64,000 nt of DNA from Nonomuraea angiospora (GTDB lineage Bacteria > Actinomycetota > Actinomycetes > Streptosporangiales > Streptosporangiaceae): contig NZ_JADBEK010000001.1 of the NCBI RefSeq assembly GCF_014873145.1, forward strand, positions 8,184,001 through 8,248,000, read 5' to 3'. The position numbers and the translations under genes were made by a program. Below are positions 26,011-34,336 of this stretch, one piece after another; position 1 is the stretch's first letter; each line of letters opens with the position of its first letter. Under the pieces are notes generated by a model. It was not told where the DNA came from. It saw only the letters and a program-made list of their open reading frames with translations, and searched no databases.

Positions 26011-26024
26011 GTGTCCCACTTCAC
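26011..26024 (-). promoter_or_regulatory. Crp-binding site upstream of acs
   Basis: The minus strand reads GTGAAGTGGGACAC, an exact match to GTG-N6-GNCAC, 35 bp upstream of the acs start codon. It predicts that the Crp encoded at 17.3 kb controls acetate activation. Its position relative to the promoter is unknown. Confidence 0.5.
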
Positions 26025-26093
26025 CAGCTCACAGCCTCCGCACACAAGAGGTCTAGACAGGTCTGTACCGAGGGGCTTCGCTTATCAGGTCGC

Positions 26094-26121
26094 ATGACAA
26101 CCGCTATTGAAACGTTGTCAT
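26094..26121. promoter_or_regulatory. inverted repeat between acs and the Fic-like gene
   Basis: ATGACAAC (26094-26101) and GTTGTCAT (26114-26121) form a perfect 8-bp inverted repeat with a 12-bp spacer in the divergent promoter region. It could be an operator for either gene; no cognate regulator can be named. Confidence 0.4.
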
Positions 26122-26275
26122 CCTGAAATCTGGCGGGGACCCATAAAGGGTTCCGCATATTCGGCGCCTGGGGATTTCCGGCTTTTGAGCGCGCGCCGCC
26201 TTGCTGCCGGGGCGCTGGTACGGTCGTCACCCGGTGGAGCGAGAGCGGTCGTACCCGCCGGTAAGGTCGGTTTCC

Positions 26276-27058
26276 GTGAGTGACCCACTGGCTGTCATCG
26301 CGGAGTTCCCCGGCGTCCCCGAGGCGGTCGACTCCGCCAGGCAGGCCGTCGACCGGCTGTACCGCCATCGAGTCCTGCGCCGGGCCAGCCCGGCCGTCTC
26401 GACGGAGTCGTCCCTGCGCGGCGCCCGGGCCTCGGCGGCCCTGGAAGGCGTGGACGTGTCCCTCGACGCCCTGCGCCGGGACGAGGTCCACGACCCGCTG
26501 GTCCAGGGAGCCCTGCGGGCGTCGGCGGAGCTGGGCCGGCTGGGCTCGATGTGGCGGACGGCGCCGCGGCAGGTGCTGGCCCGCCTGCACACGGTGGCCG
26601 CCGCCGGCCTGGCGCCGCAGTCCGCCCTGGGCCGTCCGCGGGCGGCCGACGAGGCGCCGGACCCGCTGGGGCTGGGTCCCGCGCCGGGCGCCTCGGAGAC
26701 GGCGACGCGCATGGAGGGGCTGCTCGGGCTGCTCGAACGGCCCACGAAGGCGCCCGCGATCGTGCTGGCCGCCGTCGTACACGCCGAGCTGGCCGTACTG
26801 CGTCCCTTCGGCGCGGCGGACGGGATCGTGGCGCGCGCGGCCGAGCGCCTGACCCTGGTCGAGTACGGCCTGGACCCGAAGTCCCTCGTGGCCGTGGAGG
26901 TCGGGCACCTGGAGCAGTCCGCGTACGCCGGGGGGTTGGGCGCGTACCTGGGCGGGACCCCGGAGGGCGTCGCCCAGTGGGTACAACAGTGTGCCTCCGC
27001 AGTAAGTCTGGGAGTGCGCGAGGCGACCGCCATCTGCGAGGCGATGCAACGAGGCTGA
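26276..27058 (+). CDS. Degenerate Fic-domain protein
   Basis: The 260-residue protein follows the Fic fold, with a helical N-terminal part ('ESSLRGARASAALEGVDVSL' resembles the inhibitory-helix/N-terminal region). At the active-site loop, where active Fic proteins have HPFxDGNGRxxR, it reads 'RPFGAADGIVARAAERL': the catalytic His and the GNGR are gone. AMPylation is therefore unlikely. Related proteins, often labelled 'oxidoreductase' in Streptomyces, are divergent from acs in the same way. The start is the GTG at 26276, supported by the conserved 'SDPLAVIAEFPGV' beginning. Confidence 0.75.
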   Translation: MSDPLAVIAEFPGVPEAVDSARQAVDRLYRHRVLRRASPAVSTESSLRGARASAALEGVDVSLDALRRDEVHDPLVQGALRASAELGRLGSMWRTAPRQVLARLHTVAAAGLAPQSALGRPRAADEAPDPLGLGPAPGASETATRMEGLLGLLERPTKAPAIVLAAVVHAELAVLRPFGAADGIVARAAERLTLVEYGLDPKSLVAVEVGHLEQSAYAGGLGAYLGGTPEGVAQWVQQCASAVSLGVREATAICEAMQRG

Positions 27059-27113
27059 GGCCGCGGCGGCGGAGTCGCAGGTGGGGGCGTTGGGCCGGGG
27101 CGCCGACATAGCT

Positions 27114-27141
27114 GACGGCGTCTCAGTCAAGAGACGCCGTC
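27114..27141 (+). terminator. terminator of the Fic-like gene
   Basis: GACGGCGTCTC (27114-27124) pairs perfectly with GAGACGCCGTC (27131-27141) around a 6-base loop, 55 bp beyond the Fic-like stop codon. It separates that gene from the next transcription unit. Confidence 0.8.
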
Positions 27142-27334
27142 TGCTTGCGCATCACACCGGGTTACCAAGCGTGCACCTCTATTCGTCGGAACGGGTCAAG
27201 CCCGTCACGACGCGCCTCCCGCGGCTGGTCGCGCGTGGGTACCCGGCTGATGCGCCCGGACTAGGGGTCCGTGACACCTTTCTACGTCGGATCCGCCCTG
27301 ATGGGAAGCCCTCGGACCAAGACCTTTACCCGCC

Positions 27335-27680
27335 TATGAGGGGGCTCCTGGCATACCTCGCCACCGCCACCCTGTGTGATCTGGTTACCAACCTGTGATG
27401 ACTACAGAGAGTGACTGTCTTTATGTGATCGTTATGGCGCAGACAAAAAACTTGGCGAAAATGCGAGATTGCTCCTCGACGAAACTCGAGTCCATCGGGC
27501 AGCATACGGGGGTATCGCCCGAAACTGGAGCGATCGTGCACGGGGCCGCTTTGCCAGTCCCTTGCCAGGCTCTGGTGAAGTGATGAAAGCTTTCTTCTGA
27601 AACGGGACCGGCTCTACCCCCCCGGAGCCGGACCGATCAGGCGACCCCCGCTCTCCCCCCCGGCGGGGGTCGCCCCTTTT
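27335..27680 (+). ncRNA. candidate 6S-like (Ms1/scr3559-type) small RNA
   Basis: A ~330-nt stretch between the Fic-like gene and ssd has no convincing ORF but looks like its own transcription unit. A possible promoter is TCGGAC (27312-27317) and TATGAG (27335-27340). Near the presumed 5' end CCTGGCA (27347-27353) can pair with TGCCAGG (27563-27569), and two strong hairpins close the unit: 27608-27631, and 27641-27673 followed by CCCTTTT. An internal hairpin is at 27495-27522. S. coelicolor has the 6S-like RNA scr3559 at this syntenic gap, related to mycobacterial Ms1 of ~300 nt (recalled knowledge). No homology search was possible, and the ends are estimates. Confidence 0.5.
27608..27680 (+). 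terminator. tandem terminators closing the candidate small RNA
   Basis: The first stem is CCGGCTC/GAGCCGG (27608-27614 with 27625-27631). The second is GCGACCCCCG/CGGGGGTCGC (27641-27650 with 27664-27673), followed by CCCTTTT. The T-run shows plus-strand termination, although no protein gene ends here. Confidence 0.8.
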
Positions 27681-27739
27681 CCGCCCCAAGCTCCGTACAC
27701 GCGCATCCTCCAGAAGCCCACCCAACCCGCCACGCCCTC

Positions 27740-27950
27740 CCACGGCCGCCACTACGGCGCTTTCCCGCGGCTGCCAGCCAGCCCTCCCCGCGGCCGCCAG
27801 CTACGCCGCCTTCCCTCGGCCCTCAGCCACGGTGCCTTCCCGGGGCCGCCAGCCACGGCGCCTTCCCGCGGCCGCTAGCCAGCCCTCCCACGGCCGCCAG
27901 CTACGGCGCCTTCCCTCGGCCCCCAGCTACGGCGCTTTCCCACGACACGC
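27740..27950. repeat. ~26-bp tandem repeat array with a 101-bp higher-order period
   Basis: About eight degenerate copies of a unit like CGGCCGCCAGCTACGGCG followed by CCTTCCC run head to tail. Every fourth unit is a shorter variant ending CAGCCAGCCCTCC, at 27768 and 27869, giving a 101-bp super-repeat. All units are C-rich on the plus strand. Reading frames across it are low-complexity and not credible proteins. Confidence 0.8.
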
Positions 27951-28451
27951 CTCTCACCGAGCGCTTCCCCCGCGGCTCCCTCCCCACGGTGCACTCCTCG
28001 CCAAGCGCCCCCCTATCGCGGCCTCACCTGCCGCCCCTGGCCAAGCGCTCTTCGCTACGGGGCTTCGTCAGCGCGCCTCCCGCCAAGCACTCCCCGGCAA
28101 GCGCTCCCCGCCACCGCGCCCTGACGGCGCACCTCGCCGAGCGCTCTTCGCCACCACACGCCCTCCACTGCAGCGGCACCCAACCACCCCGCCGCATTCG
28201 TATGCCCCGCCGCCGTCGTTGCCGCGACTCGACCGCTGCACTTACCTCCAGCCCGCGGCACCCCACGACAGCAGCGCCACCACAGCCCCGTGCGCCCTCC
28301 CGCGCGCAGGCAGTTATCCACAGGCCCACCACAACCCCCACCCAACAATCCCCAGAACCCCGTTCACCCTCTCCCCAACCCACCCACCTCCAGCAAGGTT
28401 GGCCTCCCAACACCCACCCCACCCCAACCCACCCCCGAGAGGCCGACTGGA
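27951..28451. other. C-rich low-complexity gap upstream of ssd, no gene seen
   Basis: About 500 bp of strongly C-biased plus-strand sequence with degenerate short repeats (GCGCTTCGCCA- and CCCACC-like words). Open frames run through it only because stops are rare at this base composition. They encode Pro/Ala/His/Arg-rich low complexity and lack a ribosome site until the ssd start. A promoter for the tad operon must lie here or in the array, but I cannot pick it out. Confidence 0.6.
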
Positions 28452-29492
28452 ATGCACCGCCCCCTCGTCATCACCGAAGACCACGCCCTGCTCGACGACC
28501 TGGTCCGCATAGCCGCCGCCGCAGGCGCCCAACTCGACGTGGCCCACGTCCCCGCCCACGCCCGCCCGTTCTGGAACCTGGCCCCGCTGATAGCGGTAGG
28601 CGCCGACCAGGCAGACGCCGTGGCCGCGAGCTCACCCCCCACCCGAGACCAGGTCCTCCTCGTGACCCGGGCCCCCGACGACCCGGACACCTGGCGAAAA
28701 TGCGTGGCCGTGGGCGCCCAGGCCGTCGTGACCCTCCCCAACGACGAGCGCCACCTGGTGGAGCGGCTGGCGGACGCCATGGAGCCCGACCCCCGCTCAG
28801 GATCCGTAGTCTGTGTGATCGGCGGCCGAGGCGGGGCAGGCGCGAGCGTGCTGTCGGCGTGCCTGTCCCTGCGAGCCTCGGGTGACCACCTCCGGACCTT
28901 GCTGGTGGACGCCGACCCGCTGGGCGGCGGCATAGACGCACTGCTGGGCCACGAGGAGGCATCGGGCGCCCGCTGGGGAGACCTGGTCGCCAGAGAGGGC
29001 CGGATCAACTCCAGCGCACTTCAGGCCGCGCTGCCGTCGTTCGGCGACCTGGCGGTCCTCTCCTTCCACAGAGGGGAGGTGGCGGCGATCCCCGCCCAGG
29101 CCATGCGCTCCGTCCTCGAGGCAGGCCAGCGAGGCTTCGACCTGATAGTCGTCGACCTCCCCCGCCACCTCGACCCAGCCGCGATCGAGGCCCTCACCAG
29201 AGCGAAGACCACGTTGATGGTCGCCACGGCCGACGTACGCGGCATTCTCTCGGCCGTACAGGTGCTGGGCGAGACCCGCAAACACACCTCGGACATCCGC
29301 GCCATCCTCCGCCCGGGCGTGGTGGACGACGACATGGCCGCGGGCGCCCTGGGCATCCCGTCCGCCGGCACCCTGCCCGACCAGCCGAGACTCACCGCCA
29401 CCCTCAACCGGGGCGAGCTGCCCAAGCTGGGCCCCCGCACGGTGATGGGCGCCCTGTGCGGCACTCTCCTACGAGACCTCCTCCCGGCATGA
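28452..29492 (+). CDS. ssd: Septum-site-determining/TadZ-CpaE-like protein
   Basis: The 346-residue protein has an N-terminal receiver-like region (~1-115) and a MinD/ParA-like domain. Where MinD has KGGxGKT it reads 'VIGGRGGAGASVLSACLSL', lacking both the signature and P-loop lysines, so ATP hydrolysis is doubtful. 'LLVDADPLGGGIDALLG' and 'FDLIVVDLPRHLDPAA' keep the Walker A' and B shapes. This is the layout of mycobacterial Ssd (Rv3660c) and TadZ, which place Tad machinery or affect septation. The ATG at 28452 has GAGAGG 9 bases upstream. It overlaps tadA by an ATGA. Confidence 0.88.
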   Translation: MHRPLVITEDHALLDDLVRIAAAAGAQLDVAHVPAHARPFWNLAPLIAVGADQADAVAASSPPTRDQVLLVTRAPDDPDTWRKCVAVGAQAVVTLPNDERHLVERLADAMEPDPRSGSVVCVIGGRGGAGASVLSACLSLRASGDHLRTLLVDADPLGGGIDALLGHEEASGARWGDLVAREGRINSSALQAALPSFGDLAVLSFHRGEVAAIPAQAMRSVLEAGQRGFDLIVVDLPRHLDPAAIEALTRAKTTLMVATADVRGILSAVQVLGETRKHTSDIRAILRPGVVDDDMAAGALGIPSAGTLPDQPRLTATLNRGELPKLGPRTVMGALCGTLLRDLLPA

Positions 29493-30673
29493 GCGCCCCG
29501 CAACCGCCGGCTCCCGCTGGTGCCGTGTCCCAGGAACTGGTCGAAGCGGTCCGCGTACGCCTCGCCAGAGCGGGCGTAGAGCCCAGCGCCGCCCAGGTGG
29601 CAGTGGCCCTGCGAGCCGAGAAATCCGTGTACGGCGACGCGGAGATCCTCGCGGTGGCCAGGGCACTCTGCGCCGACCTCATGGGTGCCGGCCCTCTGGA
29701 GCCGCTCCTGGCCCGGCCAGACGTGACAGACGTCCTGGTCAACGGCCCGCGCGAGGTATGGATAGACGATGGCGGCGGCTTACGCCGTACCTCTGTGACC
29801 TTCGCGGACGACGGGGCCGTACGCCGGCTGGCCCAGCGCCTGGCGTCCGTCGCTGGCAGGAGGCTCGACGACGCCTCCCCGTACGTGGACGCGAGACTCG
29901 CCGGCGGCGTCCGCCTCCACGCCGTGCTTCCGCCGGTGGCGTCCGGTGGCACCTGCGTGTCGCTACGCCTACCGCCGCGCCGTACGTTCACCCTGGACGA
30001 CCTGGTGTCGGCGGGCACGATCACCCCATTTGCCATCCCGGTGCTGACAGCCATGGTGACCGCCAGGCTGGCATTCCTGGTGACGGGCGGCACAGGCACC
30101 GGCAAGACGACCCTCCTGTCCGCCCTGCTCTCGCTCGCCGACCCGGCAGAACGCCTGCTCCTGGTAGAGGACTCAGCCGAGCTCCGCCCCCTCCACCCCC
30201 ACATCGTCCGCCTGGAAACCCGCCCGGCGAACCTCGAAGGCGCGGGCGGCGTGAGCCTGCGCGACCTGGTACGCCAAGCGCTGCGCATGCGCCCGGACCG
30301 TTTGGTGGTCGGGGAGGTCAGAGGCAGCGAGGTGGTGGACCTGCTGGCCGCCCTCAACACGGGCCACGAAGGCGGCTGCGGCACGCTTCACGCCAACACC
30401 GCCGCCGACGTACCCCCTCGCCTGGAAGCACTGGGCTGCGCAGCAGGGCTGACCAGGGAAGCCGTACACAGCCAGCTGGCCGCGGCGCTCGACGCGGTCA
30501 TTCACCTGACCCGCGGCCGCCCGGACGGCCGACGCCGCATAGCCGAGATCTGCCTGCTCTCCAGAACGTCAGCCGGCTTCGTCGAGTCGATCCCGGCCCT
30601 GACCTTCGACGCGAGGGGCAACTCCCAACCCGGCCCTGCCTACGACGCCCTCTCCAAAAGAGCCCAGCCATGA
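29489..30673 (+). CDS. tadA: TadA/CpaF-type secretion ATPase
   Basis: The 394-residue protein is a GspE/CpaF-family ATPase. An N-terminal domain contains 'GPLEPLLARPDVTDVLVNGP', followed by Walker A 'VTGGTGTGKTTLLSALLSL', the Asp box region 'LLLVEDSAEL', Walker B 'MRPDRLVVGEVRGSE' and His box 'GHEGGCGTLHANTA'. It powers assembly or export of the Flp-like pseudopilin encoded at 35.0 kb. Its ATG overlaps the ssd stop (ATGA). All catalytic motifs are present, unlike in ssd. Confidence 0.93.
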   Translation: MSAPQPPAPAGAVSQELVEAVRVRLARAGVEPSAAQVAVALRAEKSVYGDAEILAVARALCADLMGAGPLEPLLARPDVTDVLVNGPREVWIDDGGGLRRTSVTFADDGAVRRLAQRLASVAGRRLDDASPYVDARLAGGVRLHAVLPPVASGGTCVSLRLPPRRTFTLDDLVSAGTITPFAIPVLTAMVTARLAFLVTGGTGTGKTTLLSALLSLADPAERLLLVEDSAELRPLHPHIVRLETRPANLEGAGGVSLRDLVRQALRMRPDRLVVGEVRGSEVVDLLAALNTGHEGGCGTLHANTAADVPPRLEALGCAAGLTREAVHSQLAAALDAVIHLTRGRPDGRRRIAEICLLSRTSAGFVESIPALTFDARGNSQPGPAYDALSKRAQP

Positions 30674-30695
30674 TTCCCAGCACAAAGGCCACGCC

Positions 30696-31403
30696 ATGAC
30701 CGGCGCCCTCATAGCAACACTGTCCACAGCCTGCGCCGTATGGCTGTGGACAGCCCCGGACACCCCCACCACCCGCCTGGCGAGGCTAGTGACAGGCAGG
30801 AGCAAATACAGCCGGACATCCCTCACCACCCGCCTCACTCGCCCCACCGCCGCCCGCCGCGCGCAGCACTGGCGCCACGCATCAATCGAGCTATGCCAGT
30901 CCCTGTCGGCAGAGCTGTCGGCCGGCCGCACCCCAGGAGAGGCCCTGACCAGGGCAATCGCCTCAGTGGACTTCCCAGCCGCAGAAACCCTGCGTCCGGT
31001 CGTCGCCGCCGCAAGAGACGGCGGCGACGTCTCCGCGGCCCTCACCGCATCGGCCCCGCCCCAGGGCGGCGAGGGCCTCCGCCAACTGGCGGCCTGCTGG
31101 GAAGTAGGCGTCACAGTAGGCGCGGGCCTGGCCGTATTGGTCGAGCGAGTCGCGAGCACGCTACGCGCAGCCCAAACCCACCGCCAGGACGTCGCCGCCC
31201 AACTCGCGGGCCCCCGCACCACAGCCCGCCTCCTGGCCGTACTGCCGGCCCTCGGCCTCCTCATGGCCGCCGCCCTCAACATGCACCCGCTGGACTTCCT
31301 CCTGGGCAGTCTCCCCGGCCTCATGTGCCTGATAGCAGGCATCGCCCTCGACGCCTGCGGCCTGTGGTGGACCAACCACATGGCCACCCAAGCGCAAACC
31401 TAA
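30696..31403 (+). CDS. tadB: TadB-like inner-membrane secretion protein
   Basis: The 235-residue protein has an N-terminal membrane helix, a cytoplasmic GspF-type region ('LCQSLSAELSAGRTPGEAL' and 'LRQLAACWEVGVTVGAGLA'), and two C-terminal membrane helices ('LLAVLPALGLLMAAALNM', 'LPGLMCLIAGIALDACGL'). This is the shorter actinobacterial TadB. It starts 22 bp after tadA and should form the platform with TadC. It is followed by a ~980-bp repeat-filled gap that separates it from tadC, whereas the genes normally adjoin. Confidence 0.85.
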   Translation: MTGALIATLSTACAVWLWTAPDTPTTRLARLVTGRSKYSRTSLTTRLTRPTAARRAQHWRHASIELCQSLSAELSAGRTPGEALTRAIASVDFPAAETLRPVVAAARDGGDVSAALTASAPPQGGEGLRQLAACWEVGVTVGAGLAVLVERVASTLRAAQTHRQDVAAQLAGPRTTARLLAVLPALGLLMAAALNMHPLDFLLGSLPGLMCLIAGIALDACGLWWTNHMATQAQT

Positions 31404-32382
31404 CCACCGCCCCAATCCCAAGAGAGCAGCCCACGCACAACCCCGAACCCCAACCCACCCACACAGCACCACCATCGGGGACCGGACCGCCAGTCCCACA
31501 GCACCTTCACCCCTTCAGAACCGCCAATCGGCTGTGCAATCCGCCATGGCGCGGCTCCCGTGCGATGTCTACAGCCGCTCCGACTCTCGACCCACTTGCA
31601 ACCACCCACACAGCTTCCACCCAGCTGAAACCGGCCCGAGCAGAACGCCCGCCCCATCAAGCGCGCCACTCAGACCGCGCAGTCGCCAACCGCAGCCACC
31701 GGCCAGGCCCGCCATCCGCCAGGCCTGCGACCTTCAGCCCGCCAGCCACCAAATCGCAGCCACCCCACCAAGCCCGCCACCCGTGTCAGCCACCCTCCGG
31801 CTTGCCAGCCACCACAGCGGCCACGCCGGTCACAGTGGCCACGACGACACGTCCGCCACAAAAGCCACACCGCCACGCCAGCCACGCGTCCACCACATGC
31901 CCAGGGCCATGCCGCCCACGGCGGCCACCCACCCGTCAGCTACCGCCACGCCGCCCCGGCCACACTTCCCACGCCGCCACTTAGCGCCACGACGCCACAC
32001 AGGCCAACTTCCCACGGCCGCCACCTACCGCCACGCCGCCACACCCGCCGCGCAACCCACGGCCGCCAGCCAGGTAACGCCACGCTGCCACACCCGCCAT
32101 GCCCCCCGTCCTCCACTCACCGCCAAATACCGCCGGTAGGCCCGCCACCCGCTAGACCGGCCACGCCGGCCACGCCGGAAACCCGGCCACGCCGGCCACG
32201 CAGGCAAGATCCGTCAGGCACGCCACCCGCCAGGGCGGCCACCCACAGGCTCACCAGCCACCAAAGGCACTACCCACCAAGCCGGCCACCCACTAACGCC
32301 CATCCACCCACTAAATGCCCATCCACTCACCAAACGCGCCGCTCACCAAGCAACCCCACACTGAACCGATCGGACCTCGCCA
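31404..32382. repeat. GCCAC-rich low-complexity gap between tadB and tadC
   Basis: About 980 bp without a credible gene. From about 31640 the plus strand is dominated by GCCAC/CCGCCACG words. The clearest short tandem array is the 10-bp unit CCGGCCACGC at about 32155-32210, and diffuse ~30-bp periodicity is seen elsewhere. Frames are open over long stretches but give His/Pro/Ala-rich low complexity. The first ~230 bp are less repetitive and carry no recognisable signal. Confidence 0.7.
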
Positions 32383-33171
32383 ATGCTCGAATGGCTCTCT
32401 GCCTTCCTCGTCGGCCTGGCTACATGGCTATGGCTCTCTCCCCGAACCCCGGCAGAGCGCCTCTCCCAACTACGCCCGCCATCCAATCCGCACCCTCAAC
32501 AGCCACATCCAAACCAGCAAACGCAATCCCGCAGTGACGAGCCACTCTGGCAAGATTCCCCACCCACCGGCATCACCCGCAAGACGATCACCATCGCCAC
32601 CTGCACCGGCCTGTTCACTGCCCTCCTGATCGGCGGCATCCCCGGAACCATCGCCGGCCTCCTGATCACCCCAGCCGCCGCAGCCTTCCTCCACAAGAAA
32701 CAACCCCAGCAAACCCACCACGACCGCCGCCGAATCTCGGCCGACCTCCCATTCGCCGCGGACTTGATGACCGCATGCCTGCTCGCCGGCCGCCCAGTGA
32801 GCGACGCCACGGAAATCGCAGCCAACGCGATCGGCGGGCCCCTCGGCCAGCGGCTGAAATGGGTCAGCACCCAACTACGCCTGGGCGCCGACCCCGACCC
32901 CACCTGGGCCGCGCTCGCCAAGGACCCATCCACGGCCCAACTCTCCCGCGCCATGAGCCGAGCGGCTCAAAGCGGCGCACCGGTAGCGGACGTCCTTACC
33001 CGCCTGGCCGACGACGCCCGCGAAGCCGCCAGAGCCGATTCCGTCGCCTCAGCCAGAAGCGTCGGCGTAAAGGCAGTAGCCCCGCTCGGCCTCTGCTTCC
33101 TCCCGGCATTCGTCCTGCTGGGAATCATCCCCGTAATAGCCGGCCTGGCCTCCACAATCATCATTCCCTGA
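32383..33171 (+). CDS. tadC: TadC-like inner-membrane secretion protein
   Basis: The 262-residue protein has a GspF-type cytoplasmic domain ('DLPFAADLMTACLLAGRPVS' and 'SRAMSRAAQSGAPVADVLTR') and C-terminal membrane helices ending 'LCFLPAFVLLGIIPVIAGLA'. The Tad platform is normally a TadB-TadC heteromer. The segment between the first helix and the domain is Gln/Pro-rich and differs in composition from the rest. It is in line with tadB across the repeat gap. Confidence 0.85.
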   Translation: MLEWLSAFLVGLATWLWLSPRTPAERLSQLRPPSNPHPQQPHPNQQTQSRSDEPLWQDSPPTGITRKTITIATCTGLFTALLIGGIPGTIAGLLITPAAAAFLHKKQPQQTHHDRRRISADLPFAADLMTACLLAGRPVSDATEIAANAIGGPLGQRLKWVSTQLRLGADPDPTWAALAKDPSTAQLSRAMSRAAQSGAPVADVLTRLADDAREAARADSVASARSVGVKAVAPLGLCFLPAFVLLGIIPVIAGLASTIIIP

Positions 33172-33618
33172 ACCTTCTGCATTCCCCGAACAAACTGGTT
33201 ACTTAGAGCGGAAGGACCACCCTCGCCAAACCCGGGATCGCAAAAACAGCCCTCAACACCAGGCCCACCCAGCGCACCGATAGAAGCCCATACAGCGAGC
33301 TCCCCCGGACGACGGGGGCGATGACCACCAATCAGGGCGATACCTGCGGCCGCGGCACCGAGCCGCGCGATCGAGGAACACAGGGCCATTCAGGCAAAAC
33401 GACCACTCTAGTTCGCCTCGCACTCCCACCGGCATCGAGCCCCTTCGAGGCAACGACCGCCGAAGCGTCCTTCCCGGCCGGCCCGCCACCAAATGGGCAG
33501 CCGACGAACGCCACCACCCCTCTATCGGGCACGTCCTGAGCTTTTGGTGCAGACCGGAGAGATCAGTCCAAACCGCGTGCATGGTTCGGTGAGCGCTTCA
33601 GCTTGAGTCGTCGGCGGA
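33172..33618. other. gap downstream of tadC, no gene seen
   Basis: About 450 bp with lower GC and no credible ORF. A 72-codon plus-strand frame (33321-33539) has no ribosome site and no recognisable motif. I see no repeats or clear terminator stem. Confidence 0.5.
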
Positions 33619-33885
33619 TCACTCCGCTCGATCGTGATCGGGGTCTTTACAACATCGTGGTCGGTGGGATGCGAAGTGCTCGTTCATATGCCGTCGAAGG
33701 GCTGCGACCTCGTCTCCCTCGCCGCCAAGAGCGGCGAGGTCTTGCCTTATCTCGATCTGGACCTCGCTGATCTCGGCCTTCAACTGGGCCATGTTGGTCG
33801 CCGTGCCATCGTTGCTGCGGCACTGGCCCGCTTTGAGCGTGCGGAGGTGCAACAGCAACTCGAGGATTTGTGCCTCTAGGTCCAT
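33619..33885 (-). CDS. Orphan 88-residue coiled-coil protein
   Basis: A minus-strand ORF with AGGA 5 bases before the ATG encodes a charged, helical protein: 'MDLEAQILELLLHLRTLKAG', then 'MAQLKAEISEVQIEIRQDLA' with heptad-like leucines, and a C-terminal His/Cys tail 'HMNEHFASHRPRCCKDPDHD'. The tail could bind metal. The DNA has clearly lower GC than its surroundings and lies antisense inside the tad locus, so it may be a recent arrival. I recognise no family. The frame is open upstream, so a longer form is possible. Confidence 0.45.
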   Translation of the reverse strand: MDLEAQILELLLHLRTLKAGQCRSNDGTATNMAQLKAEISEVQIEIRQDLAALGGEGDEVAALRRHMNEHFASHRPRCCKDPDHDRAE

Positions 33886-34336
33886 GAATTCCTGCCTTTG
33901 TGCCAGCTCAGACGGATTGTAGGGTCTGGTGACGGGCCGGATTTGGCTGCGTAAGAACACGATGACAGAAAGTCCACGCGCAGGGCAGCCATCATCACTT
34001 GTAGCAAGAGTGAAGTTCTTCATACGCAAGCTGATGTTGTTGCTCCCGCAGGGGATGATCGGGCACCGTAGATGCGGACGCAAATGGGCCCATGGTAGGC
34101 GGAAACGGTGCATCCGACCCAGCATAAGGGCACAACGACGCTTCTCGCGTCCTCTATATCGCCTTCTGTGTACTTAGCGCCACCTCTAGCAGACTATGGT
34201 CTATCGGGCCTTTTGCGTCGCTGCTTTGTGCGCATTAACACCCCTCAGATCAAGCAACTCATTCCTGGTGCGCGTGTACCAATGCCGCTTTGACGAGACA
34301 ACTCCGCCTCTGAGCCCACGAGCGCCGGGCCCGAGT
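33886..34336. other. lower-GC gap, no gene seen
   Basis: About 450 bp of unusually low GC for this window, upstream of the orphan coiled-coil gene. It may hold that gene's promoter. No conserved ORF, tRNA or repeat is visible. Confidence 0.45.

Noticed and set aside
27395..27583. A 62-codon plus-strand ORF within the candidate small RNA
   Set aside because: There is no ribosome site before its starts and no recognisable peptide family. RNA structure and synteny explain the region better, although a short peptide cannot be fully excluded.
27832..28512. A 226-codon Pro/Arg/His-rich ORF upstream of ssd
   Set aside because: It runs through the tandem array and continues out of frame over the ssd start. 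It has no ribosome site or conserved domain.
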